A stretch of 64,000 nt of DNA from assembly GCA_963812335.1 (NCBI GenBank), contig CAWEUU010000004.1, forward strand, positions 434,001-498,000, given 5' to 3'. This DNA is from VRUE01 sp963812335. Lineage in GTDB: Bacteria; Actinomycetota; Thermoleophilia; Solirubrobacterales; 70-9. A model generated the notes under the pieces. It saw nothing but the letters and a program-made list of their open reading frames with translations. It ran no database searches and was not told where the DNA came from. Both the position numbers and the translations under genes were made by a program. This document shows positions 39,892 to 48,996 of the stretch, one piece after another (position 1 is the first letter of the stretch; each line of letters begins with the position of its first letter).

Positions 39892-41258
39892 TCATCTCTT
39901 CTCAAGCGGCTGACAAAAAATCCAGTGGTCCGATCACGGTCGGAGCGGAGCTGCAGGCAGCGCGAATCGTGCGGCGAGGCGAGCGCCGGCGCGAGCGCGC
40001 CGAGATCCTCAACCGAGTGCGATGGCGCCTCGCCGGCGGCCGCCCGCTCGGTCAGCGCCGCGATCCGCTCCTCGCCCTCGCGGCGCGAGATCGTGCAGGT
40101 CGAGTAGACGAGCGTGCCCCCGGGCCGAAGCGCCTCCAGCGCCCTGGCCAGGAGCCTGGCCTGCAGCTCCGCGAGCCGCTCGATCGCACGCGGCGACTTG
40201 CGCCAACGGGCATCCGGGCGCGAGGCGAGGGCGCCGAGGTCGGAGCAGGGCGGGTCGAGTAGCACCCGGTCGAAGCCCGAGGGCAGCTCGGGCGCCGTCG
40301 CGTCGGCCTCGAGCACGGTGACACTGCGCAAGCCGAGCCGCTGTGCCTGTGCGGCCACTTCGGCCGCCCGTGCGGCGTCCTGCTCGACCGCGATCAGCTC
40401 GCCGCGGTCGTCCATCCGCGCGGCGATCTGGCCGCTCTTGATCCCCGGCCCGGCGCAGAGGTCGAGCACGTGCTCGCCCGGACGGGGGTCGAGCAGCTCG
40501 ACCACGGCGGCGGAACCGCGGCTCTGCGGGGTCAGCTCGCCGGCGCCGACGAGCTCGGGGACGGGCCGGCCGAGGCGTCCCGCGGCGACGATCGACTCCG
40601 GCGCGGCCAGGGGCCAGGGGCCTTCGGCCGGGCGCGCCTCCACCCCGCCCTCGGCCAGCTTCGCCAGCATCGCCTCGCGCCCGCCGCCGCGCGGGTCGAC
40701 CCGCAGCGCCGCCTCGGCCGGCTCGTTGCAGGCGGCGAGCAGCGAGCGCGCCTCCCCCGGCCCCAGCTCCCGCCACCACATCTGCGCCAGCCAGAGCGGC
40801 GCCGAGTGGGCGACCGCGGCCAGCTCGGGGGTCGAGTCGTCGCCCAGCAGCGCAGCGGCAAGCTCGGCGCGTTCACGGCTTGCGCGGCGCAGAACCGCGT
40901 TGACCAGGCCCGAAGCGTGGGCTGCGCCGGCGCCCTTGACCAGCTCGACCGCCTGGTCGACCGCGGCGTGGTCGGGGGTGGCGTCGGCGAAGAGCAGCTC
41001 GTAGAGGCCGAGGCGCAGAGCGGCGATCACCGGTGGGTCAAGCAGGCGGGGGGAGCGTTCCGCCAGCCGCTCGATCGCCGCGTCGGCGGTGCCGCGCCGC
41101 TGCACGGCGCCGTAGGCAAGGCGCTGCGCCTGAGCGCGATCGCGCCCGGAGACGTCGCCGTCGTCGGCCGCCGCGCGGAAGAAGCGCTCGGTGTGGGCGT
41201 CGCGCTCGAAGGTCGCGCGCAGCGTCTCAAAGGAGAGCGCCCGCGCCGGTGAAATCAC
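39888..41258 (-). CDS. rsmB: 16S rRNA (cytosine-967-C5)-methyltransferase RsmB
   Basis: 456 residues. An NusB-like RNA-binding domain (about 1-140) with AYGAVQRRGTADAAIERL is followed by the methyltransferase domain: SAM motif VLDLCAGPGIKSGQIAARM, DRVLLDPPCSDLGALASRPD with the catalytic cysteine in PPCS, and LVYSTCTISRREGEE with the second cysteine. The GTG start at 41256-41258 overlaps the fmt stop (GTGA). Confidence 0.94.
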   Translation of the reverse strand: MISPARALSFETLRATFERDAHTERFFRAAADDGDVSGRDRAQAQRLAYGAVQRRGTADAAIERLAERSPRLLDPPVIAALRLGLYELLFADATPDHAAVDQAVELVKGAGAAHASGLVNAVLRRASRERAELAAALLGDDSTPELAAVAHSAPLWLAQMWWRELGPGEARSLLAACNEPAEAALRVDPRGGGREAMLAKLAEGGVEARPAEGPWPLAAPESIVAAGRLGRPVPELVGAGELTPQSRGSAAVVELLDPRPGEHVLDLCAGPGIKSGQIAARMDDRGELIAVEQDAARAAEVAAQAQRLGLRSVTVLEADATAPELPSGFDRVLLDPPCSDLGALASRPDARWRKSPRAIERLAELQARLLARALEALRPGGTLVYSTCTISRREGEERIAALTERAAAGEAPSHSVEDLGALAPALASPHDSRCLQLRSDRDRTTGFFVSRLRRDD

Positions 41259-42157
41259 AGACTGGGCACCGGGTGGCCGCGCAGGTAGGCGTCGGCAGGC
41301 ATCGGCTTGCCCCCCGGGGGCTGCACGACCTCGAGTCGGAGCGCGCCGCGGCAGCAGCCGAGCAGCAGCGCCCCCCACTCGGCCTTCATCTCTCCCTGCT
41401 TGACGCCGACGTCGACCGCGCGCGCCTTGCGCACCCCGAGCCGGTCCTCGCCGAGCTCGATGTAGGAGCCGATGTGCGGGGTCAGGGCGCGCACCGTTCG
41501 CGCCAGCTGCTCAGCGGGCCGGGTGGGGTCGAGGCGGCGTTCGGGGGCCTCGATCTTCTCGGCGTAGGTTGCCCCCTCCTCGGCCTGCTCTGCGAAGCTC
41601 AACTCGTCCGCCGCCAGCAGGTCAAGAGCGCGCACCAGCAACTCTCCACCCAGCACCGCGAGCCGCTCCGAGAGTGCGGCGAAGTCGTCCTCGGGATCGA
41701 TCGCGATCTCCTCGCGCAGCGCGACCGGGCCGCTGTCGAGGCCCTCGGTCACGCGCATGACACTGACCCCGGTGGTCGCGTCGCCGGCCATCATCGCCCG
41801 CTCGATCGGCGCCGCACCGCGCCACCGCGGCAGCAGCGAGGGATGGACGTTGAGCAGCGGCCACTCGGAGAGCAACGGCTCGCGGATCAACTGGCCAAAA
41901 GCGCAAACGGCGACGGCTTCGGGCTCGGCGGCCCGGATCCGCGCCTGCGCCACTTCCTCATTGACGTTCCCTGCCTGCAGCAGCTCGAGCCCGAGCTCGG
42001 CGGCCAACTCGGCGGCCGGGGGCGAGCCGCTATGGCGGCCACGGCCGCGCGGGCGATCCGGCGGCGTGACGACGAGTGACGGTCGGTGGGAGGAGTCGGC
42101 GAGCCGGCCCAGCACTGTGGCGGCGAACTCCGAGGTGCCGAGATAGACGGTCTTCAC
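41255..42157 (-). CDS. fmt: Methionyl-tRNA formyltransferase
   Basis: 300 residues. Catalytic motifs are VCAFGQLIREPLL and the SLLPRWRGAAPIERAMMAGD block with the folate-binding SLLP. A C-terminal OB-like domain ends the protein. It formylates initiator Met-tRNA; def, which removes the formyl group, overlaps it by 4 nt. Confidence 0.97.
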   Translation of the reverse strand: MKTVYLGTSEFAATVLGRLADSSHRPSLVVTPPDRPRGRGRHSGSPPAAELAAELGLELLQAGNVNEEVAQARIRAAEPEAVAVCAFGQLIREPLLSEWPLLNVHPSLLPRWRGAAPIERAMMAGDATTGVSVMRVTEGLDSGPVALREEIAIDPEDDFAALSERLAVLGGELLVRALDLLAADELSFAEQAEEGATYAEKIEAPERRLDPTRPAEQLARTVRALTPHIGSYIELGEDRLGVRKARAVDVGVKQGEMKAEWGALLLGCCRGALRLEVVQPPGGKPMPADAYLRGHPVPSL

Positions 42158-42792
42158 GGGTCGGAGCGAGGCCCGCGGTGCTCTTCGGCGGCAGCGGCCT
42201 CGCTCTCCTCGGTGGCGGGTGCGTAGCTGCCGCCTTCGCGCAGCGCCCGCAGCGCTGCCCTGCGCTGGTCGCGGGGCGCCCGGTCGAGGATAAGCACGCC
42301 GTCGAGGTGGTCGATCTCGTGCTGGAGGACGCGGGCCTCAAGGCCGGACGCCTCGATCCGCAGCGGCTGGCCGTCGACGTCGAAGCCGCCGACGCGCGCA
42401 TGCAGCGGCCGCTCGACGTCCGTTGCCACCCGCGGCAGGCTGAGGCAGCCCTCTTCGGCGACCACAGCCTCCTCGGAGAGCCACTCGATCGTCGGATTGA
42501 CGAGGCCGGTCGGAGCGCTGTCGGAGCCCGCCTGGAAGACGAGCAGCCGGCGCAGCACACCGAGCTGCGTCGCGGCCAGACCGACGCCCAACGCGTCGCG
42601 CATGATCGCGATCATCCGGTCGGCCTCCTCGCGCAGCTCCGGCCCGAAATCGACCACAGGCGAGGCCCGGCTCTTCAGGACCGGATCGCCGAACTTGACC
42701 ACCCTGGCCAGCGCCGCTTCGCGGCGCTCGATCAGCTCGGCTTCGAGCTGCTCACGCTCGGTCTCGTCCCTGACGGCTCCGTCGTCGCTCAC
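42154..42792 (-). CDS. def: Peptide deformylase
   Basis: 212 residues. Metal-site motifs are GVGLAATQLGV, EEGCLSLP (Cys ligand) and HEIDHLDGVL (two His ligands and catalytic Glu). An N-terminal helical extension of about 28 residues and a C-terminal Glu-rich tail of about 25 residues go beyond the core. It acts on nascent chains with fmt. Confidence 0.96.
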   Translation of the reverse strand: MSDDGAVRDETEREQLEAELIERREAALARVVKFGDPVLKSRASPVVDFGPELREEADRMIAIMRDALGVGLAATQLGVLRRLLVFQAGSDSAPTGLVNPTIEWLSEEAVVAEEGCLSLPRVATDVERPLHARVGGFDVDGQPLRIEASGLEARVLQHEIDHLDGVLILDRAPRDQRRAALRALREGGSYAPATEESEAAAAEEHRGPRSDP

Positions 42793-42820
42793 AAAAGCGA
42801 TTGTATGGATCGGGTTCCCG

Positions 42821-45010
42821 TTACTGGGGATCGACGTCGACGCCGATCGCGACGTGCTTGAAGGCGCGCGCGGCGGCGAGGCGCTCGACCGCGGCGCCGA
42901 TCGCGGCGACGGTGGCCTCGCGGTCGCGGGCCTTGGTGAGCAGACGGCGGCGATAGCGGTTGCGGACGCGGAACATCGGCGCCGGGCCGAGCAGTTCGGT
43001 GTCCTTGGGCAGCGATTCGGCCAGCCCCGCGGCCAGCTTCATCGCCGCCGCTTCGAGACGTGGCTCGTCCTCAGCCCTGAGCACGACTCGGACCAGGTGA
43101 GAATACGGCGGGTAGCGCAGTGCCCGGCGGCGCTCCAGCTCTTCAGCGAGAAAGCCGGCCGAGTCGTGACCCGCGGCGTGGGCGATGCTGGGTGCTTCCG
43201 GTGCCAGCGTCTGCACGATCGTCTTGCCCCCGGCCGCGCCGCGGCCGCTGCGCCCGGCGAGCTGGGTGACCATCGCAAAGGTGCGCTCACCGGCGCGGAA
43301 GTCGGGGAAGCGCAGGCTCGCGTCGGCATCGAGAATCGCGCTCAGCGTCACCTCGGGGAAGTCGTGGCCCTTGGCGACCATCTGCGTGCCGACGAGGACC
43401 GCGCTCTCCGCCTCGCCGAAGCCGGCGAGGATGCGGGCATGGGCGCCGCGCCCGGCGACGGTGTCGGAGTCGAGCCGGAAGACGGGTGTCGACCCGAGCT
43501 GCTCGCGCAAGAGTGCCTCGACCTGCTCCGTGCCGGCGCCGGCTCGCGAGAGCGTGGTCGAGCCGCAGTCCGGGCAGGCGCGCGGCAGCGGCTCTGAGTG
43601 GGCGCAGTGGTGGCAGACGACACGGCCGGCGTCGCGGTGGACGATCAGCGAGACGTCGCAGTTCGGACAGCCCCAATGGCGACCACAGGAGCGGCAGATC
43701 AGCCAGGGCGAGAAGCCTCGTCGGTTGACCATCACGATCCCCTTCTCGCCGGCCGCGCGTACGCTCTCGAGCGCCTCCCAGGTCGCCGGGTGCAGGACGC
43801 CCGACCCCCCATTTCTCTCGCGCATGTCGAGCACCTCGACCGGCGGCATGCGGCGCCCGTCGACCCGCCGCGCCAGCTCCACCCGGGGCAGCTCCAGCCA
43901 CGACTCCGGCCGCGGCGTCGCCGTGCCGGCAACAAGTGCCGCGCCGCATTCCTCAGCCCGGCGGCGGGCGACGGCGCGGGCGTCGTAGCAGGGGTCCCCC
44001 TCCTGCTTGTAGGAAGGGTCGTGCTCCTCGTCGATCACGATCAGCCCCAGGTCGCGGACCGGCGCGAACACGGCCGAACGTGGCCCGACGCAGACGCTCG
44101 CCTCACCGCTGCGTAGCCGCTGCCACTCGTCGTAGCGCTCGCCGGGCGTGAGCGCCGAGTGCAGGACGGCGAAGCGGTCGCCGAGCCGCGCCCGGAAGCG
44201 CGCCACCGCCTGCGGCGCGAGACCGATCTCGGGGACCAGCACGATCGCGCCCCGGCCGCGAGCGAGAGCGGCCTCGACAGCGGCGAGGTAGACCTCGGTC
44301 TTGCCCGAGCCGGTGACCCCGTGCAGGAGCAGCTTGCGCGGGGCCCTCGCCTCGCCTTCCAGTGCGGTGACGATCTCGGCGACGGCATGCTCCTGCTCGG
44401 CGAGCAGCTGCGGACGCTCGATGGCGGCGGCCAGCTCGGTTCCCCCGGGGATGCGCCGCAGGCGCGAGCTGCGGGTGGCGATCAGGCCGCGCTGCTCAAG
44501 CCGGCGCAGCACGCCGCGGTCGGAGCCGACCGCCGCCGCCAGCTCGCGGGCCGACATCTCGCCGCCGCGCAACGCCTCCAGCACCGCCCTCTGCTTGGCA
44601 CCCAGCCGGGCTTCCCCGGCCAACGCCTCCTCGCCGGCGACGGCGATCTCGGCGCGCAGCTCGGTCCGTGCGCGCACCCGCTGCCCGCCGGCGCCGGTGC
44701 CCGGCGGCAGCACCAGCTGCAGGCCGCGCGAAGGGGTCGAGCAATACTCGTCGGCGACCCAGAGGCCGAGCCTGACCAGCTCCGCCGGGACGCCCGCCTC
44801 TAGTGCTTCCAGCGGCTCGGCGAGACGCTCGGGAGGCAGCTCCGAGCTCTCGGCGAGACCGACGACGACGCCCAACGTGCGCCGCTGCCGGCCGAAGGGC
44901 ACCCGAACCACGCTGCCCACCTCCAACTCGGCCATCGCCGCCGGCAGGCGGTAGTCAAAGGGCCCGCGCAGAGCGCGAGCGCTGGTCAATGGCTCGACCT
45001 TGGCGATCAT
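42821..45010 (-). CDS. priA: Primosomal helicase PriA
   Basis: 729 residues from MIAKVEPLTSARALRG. Helicase motif I is LLHGVTGSGKTEVYLAAV, motif II LIVIDEEHDPSYKQ, and a zinc domain CRSCGRHWGCPNC ... CHHCAHS ... CPDCG holds the eight-cysteine cluster. Unlike the degenerate PriA of mycobacteria, the Walker motifs are intact, so it can be an active helicase for replication restart. An R3 repeat begins 10 nt upstream of the ATG, with no ribosome binding site between. Confidence 0.94.
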   Translation of the reverse strand: MIAKVEPLTSARALRGPFDYRLPAAMAELEVGSVVRVPFGRQRRTLGVVVGLAESSELPPERLAEPLEALEAGVPAELVRLGLWVADEYCSTPSRGLQLVLPPGTGAGGQRVRARTELRAEIAVAGEEALAGEARLGAKQRAVLEALRGGEMSARELAAAVGSDRGVLRRLEQRGLIATRSSRLRRIPGGTELAAAIERPQLLAEQEHAVAEIVTALEGEARAPRKLLLHGVTGSGKTEVYLAAVEAALARGRGAIVLVPEIGLAPQAVARFRARLGDRFAVLHSALTPGERYDEWQRLRSGEASVCVGPRSAVFAPVRDLGLIVIDEEHDPSYKQEGDPCYDARAVARRRAEECGAALVAGTATPRPESWLELPRVELARRVDGRRMPPVEVLDMRERNGGSGVLHPATWEALESVRAAGEKGIVMVNRRGFSPWLICRSCGRHWGCPNCDVSLIVHRDAGRVVCHHCAHSEPLPRACPDCGSTTLSRAGAGTEQVEALLREQLGSTPVFRLDSDTVAGRGAHARILAGFGEAESAVLVGTQMVAKGHDFPEVTLSAILDADASLRFPDFRAGERTFAMVTQLAGRSGRGAAGGKTIVQTLAPEAPSIAHAAGHDSAGFLAEELERRRALRYPPYSHLVRVVLRAEDEPRLEAAAMKLAAGLAESLPKDTELLGPAPMFRVRNRYRRRLLTKARDREATVAAIGAAVERLAAARAFKHVAIGVDVDPQ

Positions 45011-45020
45011 TTCCACAATT

Positions 45021-45087
45021 GTTCGCGCTTCTCTCGCGGCACGAAGATTCAGATATGGACGTTTGCTCGTTCCGCGCTCACGGGGAC
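45021..45087 (-). repeat. R3 leader-type repeat, copy B (priA)
   Basis: Plus strand begins GTTCGCGCTTCTCTCGCGG and ends CGGGGAC. Hairpins CTTC/GAAG and GTTCCG (45069-45074) with CGGGGAC (45081-45087, one G-U pair) are kept although the bases differ from copy A. It ends 10 nt before the priA ATG. Confidence 0.8.
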
Positions 45088-45117
45088 GAAGGTATGGAGA
45101 CCAGCGGACGGCCGGGA

Positions 45118-45123
45118 TATCCT
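45118..45123 (+). promoter_or_regulatory. Putative -10 hexamer of the PH-domain gene
   Basis: TATCCT ends 8 nt before the ATG at 45132, just outside R3 copy B. Confidence 0.45.
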
Positions 45124-45131
45124 GCCCTGCG

Positions 45132-45596
45132 ATGGGCCTCAACCTAAGTTCCGGCGAGCAGGTGATCTTCCAAGGGCACCCCTCGTGGCGGGCGATCCTC
45201 GGCTTCTACCTGAAAGGGATCGTGGTCGCCGCCCTCGCCGGCCTAATCACGCGGCTGGCCAGCGACAGCGGCGCGACCGTCTTCATCGTCGTCCTCGTCG
45301 TGATCGGGATCACCGTCCTCGCCGGCTTTGTCAAGCGCGTCGCGACCACCTACACGATCACCAACCGGCGCCTCAACATCAAGCGGGGGATCGTCTCCCG
45401 CGAGATCCAGGAGACCCGCCTAGAGCGTGTGCAGAACGTCAACTACCGCCAGTCGGTCTACCAGCGGGTCATGCAAATCGGCGATGTCGACTTCGACACC
45501 GCCGCAGCGGAGGACACCAACGACTTCGTTTTCGCCGGCGTGGCCAATCCGGAGGATGTCGTCCACAGGGTCGACCAGGCGACCGGAACCGTCTGA
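45132..45596 (+). CDS. PH-domain (bPH2/DUF304) membrane protein
   Basis: 154 residues. Two hydrophobic segments at about 22-42 and 48-66 are followed by a bacterial PH domain with TTYTITNRRLNIKRGIVSREIQETRLERVQNV, the hallmark of the YdbS/YdbT group. The DFDTAAAEDTNDFVFAGVANPEDV end is typical. Function is unknown; relatives act at the membrane, some in lipid-related stress. It diverges from priA and converges on metK across R1 copy 3. Confidence 0.88.
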   Translation: MGLNLSSGEQVIFQGHPSWRAILGFYLKGIVVAALAGLITRLASDSGATVFIVVLVVIGITVLAGFVKRVATTYTITNRRLNIKRGIVSREIQETRLERVQNVNYRQSVYQRVMQIGDVDFDTAAAEDTNDFVFAGVANPEDVVHRVDQATGTV

Positions 45597-45602
45597 CACT
45601 GC

Positions 45603-45691
45603 GCAGCTCGGCGTCCTCGGTCGGTCGGCTGCGGGTCACGCACGAGCGTGCGCTCCACTTGCCGACCTCCCTGCGTCCTTGATCTGCTTGG
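45603..45691 (-). repeat. R1 repeat copy 3
   Basis: On the minus strand it begins CCAAGCAGATC directly after the metK stop codon. Stems: GGTCGGC with GCCGACC and, inside, GCGCACG with CGTGCGT. Both are longer than in copy 2 through matched changes on both arms. It lies between the convergent PH-domain gene and metK. Confidence 0.8.
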
Positions 45692-46942
45692 TCAGACGGC
45701 CCCGGCCGTCGCCGAGGCGGCGGCCTCTTTGAGGGCCTCGGCGCGGTCGGTCTTCTCCCACGTGAAGTCCGCGTCCTCTCTCCCGAAGTGGCCGTAGGCG
45801 GCGGTCTTCTGGAAGATCGGCCGGTGCAGGTCTAGATAGCGGCGGAAGGCGCCGGGGCGCAGATCGAACTCGGCCTCGACCAGGCGCGAAATCTCCTCGT
45901 CGGGGAGCGTGCCGGTGCCGAAGGTCTCGACCATCAGCGATACCGGGCGGGCGACGCCGATCGCGTAGGCAACCTGGACCTCGCAGCGCTGCGCGAGGCC
46001 GGCGGCGACCACGTTTTTGGCGACGTAGCGGGCGGCGTAGGCGGCCGAGCGGTCGACCTTGGACGGGTCCTTGCCGGAGAAGGCGCCGCCGCCGTGGCGG
46101 GCCATGCCGCCATAGGTGTCGACGATGATCTTGCGGCCGGTGAGGCCGGCATCGCCGACCGGGCCGCCGATCACGAACTTGCCGGTCGGGTTTACGAGCA
46201 GGCCCTCGCGCAGGTGGTCCTCGTCGTAGAGGCCCTCGGCCTCGCCCTCGAGCACGGGCAGCACGACGTGCTTCCAGAGGTCGGCCTTGATCGTGTCCTG
46301 GGTGACGCCGTCGGCGTGCTGGGTGGACATCAAAATCTTCTCAACCCGGGTCGGGCGGCCGTCGGCGTAGCGCACGGTGACCTGGGTCTTGCCATCGGGG
46401 CCGAGGTAGGAGAGTGTGCCGTCCTTGCGCACCGCGGCGAGTCGCTCGGCGAGCCGGTGGGCGAGGTGCGCGGGCATCGGCATCAGCGCCTCGGTCTCGT
46501 CGGTGGCGTAGCCGAACATCATCCCCTGGTCGCCGGCGCCGGCGAGCAACAGCTCATCGTCGGCGCCGGGGCCGGTGCGGGTCTCATGCGACTCGTCGAC
46601 GCCCTGGGCGATGTCGGGCGACTGCTTGTCGAGCGAGACGAGGACCGAGATGTGGTCGCAGTTGTACCCGTAGTCGCCGTGGTCGTAGCCGATCCCACGG
46701 ATCGTCTCGCGAACCAGCTCGGGAACGTCAAGGTGGACATCGGTCGAGATCTCGCCGGAGACAACGGCCATCCCGGTGTTGACCATGGTCTCGCAGGCGA
46801 CACGACCCTCCGGATCGCCGGCCATGACCGCGTCGAGGATGGCGTCGGAAATCTGGTCGCAGACCTTGTCTGGGTGACCCTCGGTTACCGACTCTGACGT
46901 GAATAGGTACTCGCCCGCGGCGAGCGGCTCGATATCTGACAT
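45692..46942 (-). CDS. metK: S-adenosylmethionine synthetase
   Basis: 416 residues. Motifs are FTSESVTEGHPDKVCDQISDAILD, GAGDQGMMFGYA (methionine/ATP site) and GGGAFSGKDPSKVDRSAAYAARY (P-loop-like). It makes SAM from methionine and ATP. No SAM riboswitch fits the 24-nt gap upstream; a TAGTCT box lies 6 nt before the ATG. Its stop abuts R1 copy 3. Confidence 0.97.
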   Translation of the reverse strand: MSDIEPLAAGEYLFTSESVTEGHPDKVCDQISDAILDAVMAGDPEGRVACETMVNTGMAVVSGEISTDVHLDVPELVRETIRGIGYDHGDYGYNCDHISVLVSLDKQSPDIAQGVDESHETRTGPGADDELLLAGAGDQGMMFGYATDETEALMPMPAHLAHRLAERLAAVRKDGTLSYLGPDGKTQVTVRYADGRPTRVEKILMSTQHADGVTQDTIKADLWKHVVLPVLEGEAEGLYDEDHLREGLLVNPTGKFVIGGPVGDAGLTGRKIIVDTYGGMARHGGGAFSGKDPSKVDRSAAYAARYVAKNVVAAGLAQRCEVQVAYAIGVARPVSLMVETFGTGTLPDEEISRLVEAEFDLRPGAFRRYLDLHRPIFQKTAAYGHFGREDADFTWEKTDRAEALKEAAASATAGAV

Positions 46943-46948
46943 GCGGCA

Positions 46949-46954
46949 AGACTA
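46949..46954 (-). promoter_or_regulatory. Putative -10 hexamer of metK
   Basis: TAGTCT on the minus strand ends 6 nt before the metK ATG, in the short gap after der. Confidence 0.45.
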
Positions 46955-46966
46955 GTAAAACGGCTC

Positions 46967-48277
46967 TCAGCGCCGACGACCGGTGTGCGGGACGAAGTCG
47001 ATCACCAGGGGGATCCCCTCCAGCCCGTAGGCCTCGCGCATGCGATTCTCGAGGTGGTAGGCCCAGTCGCGCACGATCAGGCGCCGGTCGTTGACCTGGA
47101 TCGCGATCCGCCAGGGCCGCTCCCCGACCTGCGCCGCGTAGTAGAGCCGCAGGCGGCGGCCGCGGCGCGAGGGCGGCGGGGTCGTGGCGACGACGTCGGC
47201 GACGAAGCGGTTCAGCTCCGGGGTCGGGACCCGCTCCCCGGCCCGGTCGGCGAGCTCCAGTGCCCTCGGCAGCAGCTTGGCAACGTTGCGGCCCTGTAGC
47301 GCCGAGCAGGTAACGACCTCGGGCCGTAGGCGCAACTTCTGCGCGACACGGGCACGGGCGTCGTCGACGTCGGTGGCGCCGACGTCCCACTTGTTGAGCA
47401 CGAGCAGGGTCGCGCAGCCGGCTTTCATCGCCAGCTCTGCGATCCGCAGGTCCTCGGCGGTGACGCCGTCGACGGCGTCGCAGACCACGATCGCCACGTC
47501 GGCCCGCTCGACCGCGAGCTCGGAGCGGAGCTGGGCGTAGTAGTCGACCGTGCCGGCGACCTTGGAGCGCCGCCGCAGCCCGGCGGTGTCGACGAGCAGC
47601 ACCGATCGGCCCTCGACCTCGAGCTCGGTGTCGATCGCGTCGCGAGTCGTGCCCGCCATGGCGGAAACGATCACCCGCTCGCTGCCGAGGAAGGCGTTGA
47701 CCAGAGAGGACTTGCCGGCGTTGGGGCGGCCGACGACGGCAATGCGGACGGCGTCGTTGGGGGCGGCCGGCGCCGGGCGCTCGCCGAGCAGCTCGACGAC
47801 GCGGTCAAGCAGGTCGCCGCTGCCGAGCCCGTGCGTGGCAGACACGACGAGCGGCTCGCCCAGGCCGAGCTTGTGGAACTCGGCGCCGAGATGCTCGTCG
47901 CCCGGGCGGTCGACTTTGTTGACTGCGACGAGGACCGGAACGTCGCTGTTGCGCAGGGTCTTGGCCAGCTCGGCGTCGCCGGCCCGCACGCCGGCGCGGC
48001 CATCGACTACGAGCACGATCGCGTCCGCCTCAGCGATCCCGATCCGTGCCTGGCTCTGCACCTCGGTGGCCAGCTCGCTCTCGTCGCCGAGGTCGATCCC
48101 ACCGGTGTCGAGCAGCTCGAAGCCGACCCCGTTCCACTCACAGGGCACGCGCTTGCGGTCGCGGGTGGCGCCGGGCTCGGCGTGGGTGACGGCCTCGCGC
48201 CCCCCGGCCAGGCGGTTGACCAGGGTGCTCTTGCCGACGTTGGGGAAGCCGACGACGGCGACGATCGGCCGGCTCAC
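46967..48277 (-). CDS. der: Ribosome assembly GTPase Der (EngA)
   Basis: 436 residues with two GTPase domains: GFPNVGKSTLVNRL and DTGGID with NKVD in the first, GRPNAGKSSLVNAFLG and DTAGLRRRSKV with NKWD in the second. A KH-like C-terminal domain follows. Der acts in 50S assembly. The ATG overlaps the cmk stop (ATGA), the usual cmk-der pair. Confidence 0.97.
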   Translation of the reverse strand: MSRPIVAVVGFPNVGKSTLVNRLAGGREAVTHAEPGATRDRKRVPCEWNGVGFELLDTGGIDLGDESELATEVQSQARIGIAEADAIVLVVDGRAGVRAGDAELAKTLRNSDVPVLVAVNKVDRPGDEHLGAEFHKLGLGEPLVVSATHGLGSGDLLDRVVELLGERPAPAAPNDAVRIAVVGRPNAGKSSLVNAFLGSERVIVSAMAGTTRDAIDTELEVEGRSVLLVDTAGLRRRSKVAGTVDYYAQLRSELAVERADVAIVVCDAVDGVTAEDLRIAELAMKAGCATLLVLNKWDVGATDVDDARARVAQKLRLRPEVVTCSALQGRNVAKLLPRALELADRAGERVPTPELNRFVADVVATTPPPSRRGRRLRLYYAAQVGERPWRIAIQVNDRRLIVRDWAYHLENRMREAYGLEGIPLVIDFVPHTGRRR

Positions 48278-48912
48278 GCCAGGCCTCGCTGCTCGGCCAG
48301 CGCGACGACCCGCCGCACAACCTCGTCGAGGCCGAGCCCCGTGGTGTCGATCTCGACCGCGTCGGGCGCGGCACGCAGGGCGCTGTGCTCGCGGGTCTCG
48401 TCGCGGCGGTCGCGCTCGCGTTGGGCGGCGAGCACGGCGGCCTCGTCTGCGCCGGTCTGCGCCGCCCGGCGCCGCGCCCGCTCCTCATCGCTGGCGGTGA
48501 GGAAGGCCTTGAGCGGCGAGTCCGGGCTGACCACGGTGCCGATGTCGCGACCCTCGGCAACGTAGCGACCAGCGGCGATCAGCCTTCGCTGGCTTGCGAC
48601 CATCGCCTCGCGTACTGGCGCGTGAACGGAGACGCGCGAGGCAGCCTCGGTCGCCTGCGGCGTGCGGATCGCCTCACTTACGTCGTCGCCGTCGAGAACA
48701 ACGCGATCGCCCTCGAGCGCGATCTCCAGCGAGCGCGCCAGCTCGCCCAGCACCGCGGCGTCGCCGAGCGGGGCGCCGCGCTCGAGTGCGGCAAGCGCCA
48801 CGCACCGGTACATCGCCCCGGAGTCGAGGTAGGTGAAGCCAAGCGCCGCGGCGACGGCACGGGCTACTGAGGACTTGCCGGCCCCGGCAGGGCCGTCGAT
48901 CGCGATGACCAT
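48274..48912 (-). CDS. cmk: Cytidylate kinase
   Basis: 212 residues starting MVIAIDGPAGAGKSSVARAVA with the P-loop. TYLDSGAMYRCVAL, EGRDIGTVV and the CMP-specific insert confirm the family. It phosphorylates CMP and dCMP. R3 copy C begins 9 nt upstream of the ATG with no ribosome binding site between; the frame could start nine codons earlier inside the repeat. Confidence 0.96.
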   Translation of the reverse strand: MVIAIDGPAGAGKSSVARAVAAALGFTYLDSGAMYRCVALAALERGAPLGDAAVLGELARSLEIALEGDRVVLDGDDVSEAIRTPQATEAASRVSVHAPVREAMVASQRRLIAAGRYVAEGRDIGTVVSPDSPLKAFLTASDEERARRRAAQTGADEAAVLAAQRERDRRDETREHSALRAAPDAVEIDTTGLGLDEVVRRVVALAEQRGLA

Positions 48913-48921
48913 AGACACATA

Positions 48922-48990
48922 GTTTCGCGCTTCGCTCACGGCGCGAAGAGTCAGAGGTGCGCGCTTGTCGCTCCGCGCTGCGGGGCAGCG
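48922..48990 (-). repeat. R3 leader-type repeat, copy C (cmk)
   Basis: Plus strand begins GTTTCGCGCTTCGCTCACGG. Hairpins CTTCG/CGAAG and GCTCCGC-GCT-GCGGGGC are retained. It ends 9 nt before the cmk ATG and 7 nt after the aroA stop. Confidence 0.78.
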
Positions 48991-48996
48991 TACGGC

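Noticed and set aside
46943..46966. SAM riboswitch before metK
   Set aside because: Only 24 nt separate metK from der, too short for any known SAM riboswitch.
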